From assembly GCA_023416335.1 (NCBI GenBank), contig JAEZHY010000033.1, positions 1 through 23,108 of the forward strand: DNA of 23,108 bases. The letters are read 5' to 3'. The notes beneath the pieces were generated by a model that had not been told where the DNA came from, made no database searches, and worked only from the letters and a program-made list of their open reading frames with translations. Position 1 is the first letter of the stretch. Each line of letters opens with the position of its first letter. A program made the position numbers and the translations under genes. Below are positions 8,583-15,285 of this stretch, piece after piece. Source of the stretch: Pseudomonadota bacterium (GTDB lineage: Bacteria > Desulfobacterota > Syntrophobacteria > Syntrophobacterales > Syntrophobacteraceae).

Positions 8583-10289
8583 ATGAGTGGAAATGGTGAA
8601 ATCAGGGACGTAAGCGAAGCACGGATAGGCATCTTTGTTTGCCATTGCGGTTCCAATATTGCCGGATACCTGGACTGCGAGGCGCTTACAAAATATGCGG
8701 CTACCCTGCCGAACGTGGTGTATGCAAAGAACAACCTCTACACCTGCTCGGAATCCGGAATCGCCGAGATCCAGAATGCCATAAAGGAACACGGCCTGAC
8801 CAGAGTAGTGGTTTCATCGTGCTCGCCCAGGACCCACATGCCTTTGTTCAAAAGCGCATGTGCCGAAGCGGGGTTGAACCAGTACCTTTTCGAGATGGCG
8901 AACATTCGCGACCAGTGTTCCTGGGTGCATATGCAGGAGCGGGAAGGGGCCCAGGTAAAGGCGATGGACCTCATCCGCATGGCGGTAGCCAAAGCCGCCC
9001 TGCTTGAACCGCAGGAGGATATCGAATCGTCGCTGGTAAAGAAGGCGATGGTGCTCGGCGGTGGAATTGCCGGCATCGCGGCGGCTTCGGCCCTGGCCGA
9101 TATGGGAGTGGAAGTCACCCTTGTTGAAAGGGAAGCCTCGCTGGGAGGGTTGCTCAGGAGGGTCAACAAAGTCGGACCTTCCGGAGAAAGTGCCGCGGAA
9201 ATCCTCAAAGAGATGATCGACAAAGTCGAAAATACCCCGAATATTACCGTCCGTCTCGAAACGGAACTGGCCGGCGTAGGCGGGGTAGTCGGCAAGTACG
9301 AAATAAGCTTGAAGGACAAGGGCGGCGCTGAAACCCAGGAAACGGTCGGGGCCATCGTGGTGGCCACCGGCGCGGTACCGTTCAAGCCGGAAGGCCTTTT
9401 CGGGTACAACGGCAAGAACGTGATCAGTCTCATCGAACTCGAAGAGAGACTGCGCAAAGGTCCGATCGATGCCAAAAACGTCGTGATGATTCAATGCGTC
9501 GGGGCGCGCAACGCCGAGCGGAGCTACTGCTCCAGGATCTGCTGCCTCTCCGCCGTGAAGAACGCGCTCTACATCAAGGAACAGAATCCGGATGCGCAAG
9601 TGCACGTTCTCTACCGCGACATCCAGATGTATGGCACGGAGAATGAAAAACTGCTCTGGGATTCGCGCGGCAAGGAAGTACGGTACGATATCTATGATGC
9701 CGCCAAACCGCCTGTGGTTAAGGACGGGGTTGTCGAACTCTATCAGCCCCTGACCGGCATGACCATCGAGATACCCTACGACCTGGTGGTCCTGTCCACT
9801 CCGCTTGTGGCGCCCGCGGATTCCCCGACGATCGCTAATTTCATGCGCATCCCGGTCGATGGGAATAATTTCTTCCTGGAAGCGCATGCCAAGTTACGTC
9901 CTCTGGATTTCGCAACCGACGGCATTTTCCTGGCCGGAACGGCGCGTTATCCTGCGACCGTTCCCGAAGCGCATGCACAGGGGCTCGGCGCGGCATCCAG
10001 GGCGGACACAATTCTTGCCAAAGATAAACTGGTCTTCAGCGCACTGGTCTCCTACGTAACCGACCGGTGCGACGGTTGCGCCATCTGTCTTGACCTCTGT
10101 CCGTATCATGCGATCAAGCTCGAGGAATACGAAGAGGACGGCAGGATAAAGAAGAAAGTCAGGACGGACAGCATTCTTTGCAAGGGATGCGGCGTCTGCG
10201 CGGCCGCATGCCCCAAGGGCGGCATTTGCGTCCACGGTTTTACTCCCGAGCAGATAAAGGCCCAGGTTGATGCCCTGCTCGAAGTCTAG
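8583..10289 (+). CDS. HdrA-like partner subunit (copy 2), paralogue of the gene at 2956
   Basis: A 568-residue protein with the same plan as copy 1: N-terminal HdrA domain (FVCHCGSN), FAD motif VLGGGIAG, IQCVGAR, YCSRICC, and two C-terminal [4Fe-4S] motifs (CDGCAICLDLC and CKGCGVCAAAC). The first 155 or so residues are nearly identical to copy 1, while the FAD domain and the ferredoxin linker have diverged more. It is followed by mvhD copy 2 and hydrogenase genes, so it probably adapts the Hdr core to the hydrogenase arm. The start is supported by AAGGAG at 8567-8572 and by the matching start of copy 1. Confidence 0.87.
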   Translation: MSGNGEIRDVSEARIGIFVCHCGSNIAGYLDCEALTKYAATLPNVVYAKNNLYTCSESGIAEIQNAIKEHGLTRVVVSSCSPRTHMPLFKSACAEAGLNQYLFEMANIRDQCSWVHMQEREGAQVKAMDLIRMAVAKAALLEPQEDIESSLVKKAMVLGGGIAGIAAASALADMGVEVTLVEREASLGGLLRRVNKVGPSGESAAEILKEMIDKVENTPNITVRLETELAGVGGVVGKYEISLKDKGGAETQETVGAIVVATGAVPFKPEGLFGYNGKNVISLIELEERLRKGPIDAKNVVMIQCVGARNAERSYCSRICCLSAVKNALYIKEQNPDAQVHVLYRDIQMYGTENEKLLWDSRGKEVRYDIYDAAKPPVVKDGVVELYQPLTGMTIEIPYDLVVLSTPLVAPADSPTIANFMRIPVDGNNFFLEAHAKLRPLDFATDGIFLAGTARYPATVPEAHAQGLGAASRADTILAKDKLVFSALVSYVTDRCDGCAICLDLCPYHAIKLEEYEEDGRIKKKVRTDSILCKGCGVCAAACPKGGICVHGFTPEQIKAQVDALLEV

Positions 10290-10392
10290 GGATGGTTGTA
10301 CTTCTGGAGATTGTCTCCAAATGGACAATTCCAGTCAGGTGGCATAGCGATTTATTTACTCTGGATTCAAATCATTAGAAAGGAGTTCCTCG

Positions 10393-10830
10393 ATGTCTGA
10401 TGATTATCAACCGGTCATCGTAGGATTTCTGTGCACGTGGTGAGCTTTCGCCGCTGCTGACCTGGCTGGGGTCAGTCGATTGCAGTATCCGCCGAACCTG
10501 CGCGTCGTAAGGGTAATGTGTTCCGGAATGATCAGCCCGGGCATCGTTGTGCACGCCTTATCCAAGGGTGCCGACGGCGTCCTGGGGGTTGGGTGACACC
10601 TCGGTGAATGCCATTACCTGGAAGGTAATCAAAAGGCGAATGCAAGGGATAAGGCAATAAAGATCGTACTCGAAAACGCCGGAATCGATCCTGAAAGGTT
10701 CCGGATCGAATGGGTGTCTTCTGCGGAAGCGCCGCGCTTTGTGGAAGTGGTGACCCGGTTCAGCGAGCACATCAAGGCGCTCGGACCCAATCCGCTGAAG
10801 CAGAGGAAGGCGGCGGCCGTCAACGAATGA
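10393..10830 (+). CDS. mvhD: MvhD-like electron-transfer subunit with two selenocysteines (copy 2)
   Basis: ATG 10393 has AAAGGAG upstream. Two in-frame TGAs, 10441-10443 and 10594-10596, give Sec17 (CTWUAFAAADLAG) and Sec68 (GVGUHLGECHY) in a 145-residue protein. Both replace conserved Cys positions of the MvhD [2Fe-2S] site; the first copy has Sec17 and Cys68. To my recollection, VhuD of some methanogens also contains selenocysteine. The protein should pass electrons between the hydrogenase encoded downstream and the HdrA pair. Standard annotation would see no gene here, or only an artefactual fragment, because both TGAs interrupt the frame. Confidence 0.88.
10441..10476 (+). promoter_or_regulatory. 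First UGA selenocysteine codon and SECIS hairpin of mvhD copy 2
   Basis: CTGACC (10457-10462), loop TGGCTGG and GGTCAG (10470-10475) lie 13 nt after the TGA, the same geometry and sequence as in mvhD copy 1. The region 10456-10493 is identical between the copies. Confidence 0.85.
10594..10629 (+). promoter_or_regulatory. Second UGA selenocysteine codon and SECIS hairpin of mvhD copy 2
   Basis: ATTACC (10613-10618) pairs with GGTAAT (10624-10629) around loop TGGAA, 16 nt after the TGA. In copy 1, where this residue is Cys, the matching bases (4942-4958) are ATTACC and GGCAAT, so one pair of the stem is lost. Confidence 0.8.
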
Positions 10831-10904
10831 TGCGGGCGGGAGCGCCTCGGCTTGATTATCTGATATGAGTTCGTGGTTCACCGCGAAACGGCGAGGTTGA
10901 TTGT

Positions 10905-11831
10905 ATGGCTGCAAAAGTGGCGGCAGATTGGTTGAACGCCTGTTCCGGATGCGAAATTGCCATCGTGGATCTGGGCGCGCGAATTCTGGATGTGCTTGCG
11001 CTCGTGGAATTCGTCCATATCCCTGTGCTGATGGATCATAAGTACTACGGGCAACTCGGGGATCAGAAGCATGTCAATATTCCCGAGGCTGATGTCGGGA
11101 TCATTACCGGCAGTCTTCGGAACGAAGAGCACCTGGAAGTGGCAGAGGAGATGCGCAAGAAGTGCAAGCTCATCATTGCGCTCGGCACCTGCGCAACCCA
11201 CGGCGGCATTCCTGCTCTTGCCAACTCGTTTACCAACGAGAGCATTTTGGAACGGTACTACTCGACGGAGACGACCGATAAGGGGCAGCCCCGGCCTCAA
11301 GAGGGGATTCCGAGGCTTCTCGATGCCGTCTACGCGCTGGATGAAAAAATAAAAGTGGATGTCCATCTGCCCGGGTGCCCTCCGCATCCTGACCAGGTGT
11401 TTAACGCCCTTGCCGGACTCCTTACCGGCAACCCTGTCAAATTGCCGGACAAGAGCGTATGCGATTTCTGCCCGACCAGGCGGGAAGGCAAGGGGCAGGT
11501 AAAACAATTGCGCCGCTTTCTTCAGTCACCCCATTACGGGGCTCCCGGCGAACCATTGGATAAGATGCGGTGCCTGATGGAGCAGGGTTTCCTGTGTATG
11601 GGGCCGGTTACGAAAGCCGGCTGCGGCGGCGATAATCTGGTGCCGCGGTGCATTACCGTCAGAGTCCCTTGCAGGGGATGTTACGGGCCTGTCCAGCACG
11701 ATGGCAATCAACTCCTTGAGATGTTGAATGCGCTAGCTTCAAACGGAATCGATATCGGTTCGGTGCCCGAATATACAAATCTTCTGAGGTTCTCCGGTGC
11801 TCACCGTTTATTGCAGCCCGTGCGAAAATAG
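10905..11831 (+). CDS. mvhG: Mvh/Vhu-type [NiFe] hydrogenase small subunit
   Basis: A 308-residue protein without signal peptide, so cytoplasmic. CSGCE (C13, C16) gives the first ligands of the proximal [4Fe-4S] cluster. GTCATHGG, LPGCPPHPD and the C-terminal Cys groups (CDFCPTR, CMGPVTKAGCGG, PCRGCYGP) fit the small subunit of group 3 (F420-nonreducing, Mvh/Vhu) hydrogenases, with up to three iron-sulfur clusters. It sits between mvhD copy 2 and the large subunit, 15 bp before the latter. It should carry electrons from the nickel site to MvhD. Confidence 0.9.
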   Translation: MAAKVAADWLNACSGCEIAIVDLGARILDVLALVEFVHIPVLMDHKYYGQLGDQKHVNIPEADVGIITGSLRNEEHLEVAEEMRKKCKLIIALGTCATHGGIPALANSFTNESILERYYSTETTDKGQPRPQEGIPRLLDAVYALDEKIKVDVHLPGCPPHPDQVFNALAGLLTGNPVKLPDKSVCDFCPTRREGKGQVKQLRRFLQSPHYGAPGEPLDKMRCLMEQGFLCMGPVTKAGCGGDNLVPRCITVRVPCRGCYGPVQHDGNQLLEMLNALASNGIDIGSVPEYTNLLRFSGAHRLLQPVRK

Positions 11832-11846
11832 AAGGAGGCTGGGTGT

Positions 11847-13295
11847 ATGGCTCGCAGTATTCATATAGCTCCAGTATGCCGCATTGAAGGGCATGCTTCC
11901 ATTGAGATCAAGCTGGACGACAACGGAAACGTTGCGGACAGCAAGGTCCACTACATGTCCCTGCGCGGGTTCGAAAAATTCATTGAAGGGAAACCTGCGG
12001 AAGAGGTTCCGAGAATCGTAAACCGCATCTGCGGGATCTGCCCCTGGCACCACCATATGGCTTCGATGAAGGCCGTCGACCGCTGCTTCGGAGTGACTCC
12101 TCCACCGGCCGGCAACAAACTCCGGGAACTTGCCCAGACAATCTCCCATGCCGAAGACAAGCTGCTCAATTTCTACTTCCTTGCAGCTCCCGATTTCGTG
12201 ATGGGACCCGATGCCGACTACGGCGTCCGGAACGTAATCGGCGTGGTCAAAGTCGCTCCCGAACTTGCCACAAAGGCGGTCCAGGCGCGCTTCAAGACGA
12301 AGATGATCCTGGAGCGGCTCGGCGGAAAGGCCATCCATCCGCATGCAAGCGTTGCCGGTGGGTTCTGCAGGCCGCTTCTCGAATCCGAACGGGTGCAATT
12401 CCTCGAAGAACTGAAGGAACTGCTGGAGTTCTCCACTTTTACGCTCGACTTTGCCAAGAAGGAAGTCTTTCCGAAATACCTCGATGTGGTCAAGATACTC
12501 GGAGTATTCAATTCGGGCTTCCTCGGCACAGTGGACGACCAGGGCAGGCTCAATCTCTATGACGGCAAATTGAGAATGATGAAGCCCGACGGGACCTTCA
12601 CCGAATTCTCAACTCAGGATTACGCCGACTACCTCGGTGAAGCCGTCGTACCGTTCTCTTACGGCAAAATTCCCTATGCAAAATTCTGGGGCGACGGGTT
12701 CTCCATGGACCTCGACAACCTCAAGGGAATTTACCGCGCAAACTGCCTTGCCCGTATAAACGTATGCGACAGCATTTCGACTCCGCGCGCCCAAGCCGAA
12801 CTCGAAGAGTTCCGCAAACTCTTCGGCCGGCCGGCTCAACTTACGCTCCTCTACCACTGGGCACGCCTGATCGAAGATGTGTATGCCTACGAGCATGCGA
12901 TCGAACTGCTTGAAGACAAGTCGATAACCGATCCGGATGTACGGGTTTCGGTGGAACCCAGGGCGGGAAGGGGAGTCGGTTGCGTCGAAGCGCCGCGCGG
13001 AACCCTGATCCACGATTATTCGACGGATGATAACGGGCTCATCACCCGGGCGAACCTGATCGTCGGAACCACCCACAATCTCGGACCGATGAACATCAGC
13101 GTAAACCAGGCCGCGAAGGCGCTCATCAAAAATGGAGAGGTCACGGAGGGCATCCTGAACAGGGTGGAAATGGCCGTACGTGCCTACGACCCCTGAATTT
13201 CCTGTGCAACCCATTGCCTGGACGGCAATCCGGTCTTCTCGGTAAAAGTAAGCGGCCCCAACGGCGAAGTAATTAAAAGGTGGCCTGAGAAGTAG
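11847..13295 (+). CDS. mvhA: [NiFeSe] hydrogenase large subunit, Mvh/Vhu type, with C-terminal selenocysteine
   Basis: The open frame seems to end at TGA 13194-13196 after the residues AYDP, but reading through gives DPUISCATH, the C-terminal nickel-binding motif DPCxxCxxH with Sec450 in place of the first Cys. The frame then ends at TAG 13293-13295 (482 residues). The N-terminal nickel ligands are in RICGICPWHH (C62, C65). The 26 residues after His456 would be removed by a maturation endopeptidase, as is usual for this family; no such protease gene is in the window. In Methanococcus Vhu enzymes the Sec part is a separate small polypeptide (VhuU); here it is fused. GGAGG precedes ATG 11847. 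It catalyses H2 oxidation or formation and is the last gene before the terminator. Confidence 0.94.
13194..13229 (+). promoter_or_regulatory. UGA selenocysteine codon and SECIS hairpin of the hydrogenase large subunit
   Basis: ATTGCC (13213-13218) pairs perfectly with GGCAAT (13224-13229) around loop TGGAC, 16 nt after the TGA. Spacing and loop nearly equal those of the second mvhD copy 2 site (loop TGGAA). Confidence 0.85.
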
Positions 13296-13327
13296 AAGCA
13301 ACAGGATACTCGAGAGAATATAAAAAA

Positions 13328-13360
13328 CCCCCTGAAGGGCGACCTTCAGGGGGTTTTTTT
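13328..13360 (+). terminator. Strong intrinsic terminator ending the Hdr-Fdh-hydrogenase block
   Basis: CCCCCTGAAGG (13328-13338) pairs perfectly with CCTTCAGGGGG (13343-13353) around GCGA, followed by seven T. A run of A before the stem makes it able to work for minus-strand transcription as well, such as from the gene at 13410-13700. Confidence 0.95.
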
Positions 13361-13409
13361 GGGCCCGGGGAGGGTTTGTCCGGATCTGTCCGGTGGTCCG
13401 GTCAACAGT

Positions 13410-13700
13410 TCAACAAATCTTGGCGGCTGGGCGGAATTCGTACTCCTTGTCGTCAGCCTGGAATACGACGCGGTCTTCCTGATTTTCTTTGAGTTGCCCT
13501 TCGAGCACTCGTCTGCATCCGAAGCAAAAGTAAGTGATCAGATAGGCCGGCCTTTCCTCTTCGGCGGAAGATTCCGGTCGCACCCGTCCCGCCAGGGGAG
13601 TCATACTCAGCTTTTGGCAGACTTCCTGCTTCTCTGTACCGGCATGGCGTGTGATTACCTGATAATTGCCGACGAACTTTACAGGCATTTTGATACTCAT
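13410..13700 (-). CDS. Small CxxC protein of unknown function
   Basis: A 96-residue protein beginning MSIKMPVKF. The ATG at 13700 is preferred over one 51 bp upstream because GGAGTGAGG lies just before it. The only visible motif is YFCFGCRR, a lone CxxC that could bind a metal or be redox active. It has no membrane segment. The composition (many charged residues, no low-complexity) looks like a real protein, while the opposite-strand frame at 13359-13772 does not. I do not recognise the family. It faces the hydrogenase operon across the shared bidirectional terminator. Confidence 0.65.
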   Translation of the reverse strand: MSIKMPVKFVGNYQVITRHAGTEKQEVCQKLSMTPLAGRVRPESSAEEERPAYLITYFCFGCRRVLEGQLKENQEDRVVFQADDKEYEFRPAAKIC

Positions 13701-13933
13701 GATCCTCACTCCATCGGAATTGAAGGGTTTAGAGAGGAATTCCCGATTCAATTATGCCGAGTTGCTTCATGAGTCCCGAGCCTTCCGGAACATGGGTCTT
13801 GGGGTAGCGCTGAAATAACGAAAATACCGCGTGAGTCGATCGATAGTCAATGAAGGGAGTAGGAGAGGACCGGCGTATTTTCAATCTAGTCCGGAAACAC
13901 GGATTTGGAATGCCCTGGTAGAGGTCAGGTTCA

Positions 13934-14110
13934 TCAGTTGGCCAGGGTGCCTTCCAATTTTTCCAGAATTCTTTTGGGTACGGGATAGGCATCTTTTACA
14001 AGATAGAGGCCGAGAATCATCGGATCGAAAGCAATTGCTTCCGCGGCTTTGGAGACTGTGATGCCTTTTTCTTCCATTTGTTCGATAATCTTCAGCTTTC
14101 TTTCTTCCAT
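13934..14110 (-). CDS. 58-residue helix-turn-helix-like protein
   Basis: ATG 14110 has AGGAG 7 nt upstream. The protein (MEERKLKIIEQMEEKGITVS at the start) has a central KAAEAIAFDPMILGLYLVKD segment and then YPVPKRILEKLEGTL. The pattern resembles a short Cro/C1-type HTH, in which a recognition helix is followed by a helix starting with PKRILEKLE. It could be a small DNA-binding regulator or an antitoxin-like protein; no toxin gene lies next to it. A longer upstream start (14179) lacks a ribosome site. The function call is an inference from pattern only. Confidence 0.6.
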   Translation of the reverse strand: MEERKLKIIEQMEEKGITVSKAAEAIAFDPMILGLYLVKDAYPVPKRILEKLEGTLAN

Positions 14111-14269
14111 TTCAAACTCCTGTTTTGAAAAGAGATTGGGGACAGCCGTAATATTGCACAGACTTAACAGGAAAAGCAAGTGCTTAACGGATGGTCCGGG
14201 AGGGAATGAAACGGGACGGAACTTTTCCGTACGCTACGGGTGGATGAGGATGTTTTATAATGAACGCCA

Positions 14270-14306
14270 AAATAACAAAAGGCCATAAGGGTTTCCCCTT
14301 ATGGCC
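14270..14306 (-). terminator. Intrinsic terminator for minus-strand transcription from the receiver gene
   Basis: GGCCATAAGGG (14281-14291) and CCCTTATGGCC (14296-14306) form a perfect 11-bp hairpin around TTTC. Read on the minus strand it is followed by TTTTGTTATTTT, a good T-tract. On the plus strand no T-run follows, so it acts mainly on minus-strand transcripts, most likely those of the gene at 14565-15032. Confidence 0.85.
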
Positions 14307-14401
14307 TTCCGTCAAAGCAGAGGGTCTCACAGAACCGGATTAGAGAACAGGAATAAAGAGATCTGCCACCAACGTGAGTTCCGGTCGAGAATTCGAAGCA
14401 A

Positions 14402-14553
14402 CAGGAAGAACAAGATCAGCGTCAACAGGAGCATGAACATGAGATGAATTACAGTACGTGAACATGAGCATCAACAGGAGCGAGAGAGTTCACTTGAGCA
14501 CCAGGATTCGTTCGCACCCACCCTTCCGGGAAATCTGAGCATCAACGCGAGTA
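14402..14553 (-). repeat. Degenerate short direct repeats in the receiver gene 3' region
   Basis: Read on the minus strand, related units occur three times: TCGCGTTGATGCTCAGAT (14536-14553), GCTCCTGTTGATGCTCATGT (from 14481) and GCTCCTGTTGACGCTGATCT (from about 14432). One minus frame (14340-14471, 43 codons) is open across two units but has no ribosome site. This 14307-14564 stretch lies between the receiver stop codon and its terminator and holds no convincing gene; it may be a long structured 3' UTR or an eroded coding segment. Confidence 0.45.
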
Positions 14554-14564
14554 TCAGTTGCACT

Positions 14565-15032
14565 TCAGCTTCCGTTTCTGAGAGGTCCCCGCATGAATGT
14601 GGAGGCCGGCATGCCTTCAAATTTCACATCAGGCTGCCAGGTACCGGTCTGAACAGGCTTGCCTGCCTTTGAGCAAGCAGATGAGAGAGCAGCTTCAAGA
14701 TCAACGAGGTCAAATGGCTTCTTCAGAAAAGATTCGATTCGTACTCGATCAAGATCGTTCGCTATCGCCTGGAAATCGTATTCGGAGATGACAATCGCAG
14801 CAGTCTCGGGAGCAAGGAGCATGAGTTTTTCGATCAACGAGGGGCCATTTGCATCGGGAAGATGATATTCGAGAATTACAACTGGATGACGAAGCCTCTC
14901 TGCAAGAGCCAGCGCTTCACGGGCAGTCGAACAGCTGTCAAAGGCATAGCCTGCCTGATTCAGAAATTTTTCCAAAGAGCGTCGTAACGGAGCGTCATCT
15001 TCAACAAGAAGAACTAGATTATCAACACGCAC
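14565..15032 (-). CDS. Single-domain response-regulator receiver with Asp-to-Glu at the phosphoacceptor site
   Basis: A 155-residue protein with a CheY-like receiver over about residues 5-125 and no output domain. The acidic pocket (VEDD, residues 10-13), the Ser switch (VISEYD) and the Lys (FLKKPF) are present. The phosphorylation position reads VVILEYHLPDANG, with Glu55 where VLLDxxLPDxxG proteins have Asp. A Glu there often mimics phosphorylation or ends phospho-control. The last 30 residues are low in motifs and may be a flexible tail. GTG 15032 is chosen because AGGAGG lies 6 nt upstream. A consensus sigma-54 promoter precedes it and a NtrC-type activator gene lies upstream, so it is a likely target of that activator. 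Confidence 0.88.
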   Translation of the reverse strand: MRVDNLVLLVEDDAPLRRSLEKFLNQAGYAFDSCSTAREALALAERLRHPVVILEYHLPDANGPSLIEKLMLLAPETAAIVISEYDFQAIANDLDRVRIESFLKKPFDLVDLEAALSSACSKAGKPVQTGTWQPDVKFEGMPASTFMRGPLRNGS

Positions 15033-15056
15033 ATTCCGCCTCCTGTACTTGGTAAG

Positions 15057-15072
15057 AGCAAGGAGCGTGCCA
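15057..15072 (-). promoter_or_regulatory. Consensus sigma-54 promoter of the receiver gene
   Basis: On the minus strand the bases read TGGCACGCTCCTTGCT, an exact match to the TGGCACG-N4-TTGCW consensus with GG at -24 and GC at -12. Transcription would start near 15046, leaving a leader of about 14 bases that contains the AGGAGG site. Confidence 0.9.
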
Positions 15073-15285
15073 ATGCAGAAAGAATGAAACAGCTGCTGGA
15101 ATGAGGGGATTTGGAGCGAGAAAACCGTTCGATTTTAAGAGTTGTTAGTGGAGAATAGTCGCCATATTCTGATTGCGGTGATCAGTGCGGCATTGCGGGT
15201 TGAGCCATACATTGCTGTAAATTCACTCACTTAACTGTAAAATGAAGTATATTCTACAGATTGTTCCAGGTTTGGAGCATTTTGT

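Noticed and set aside
13359..13772. Plus-strand open frame starting inside the terminator
   Set aside because: It begins in the terminator T-tract, has no ribosome site, and overlaps the better-supported minus-strand gene at 13410-13700.
13729..13992. Minus-strand frame of 87 codons
   Set aside because: It overlaps the HTH-like gene in another frame and has no ribosome site or family features.
14340..14471. 43-codon minus-strand frame in the repeat region
   Set aside because: There is no ribosome site and the open frame may be a by-product of the repeats; recorded under the repeat instead of as a gene.
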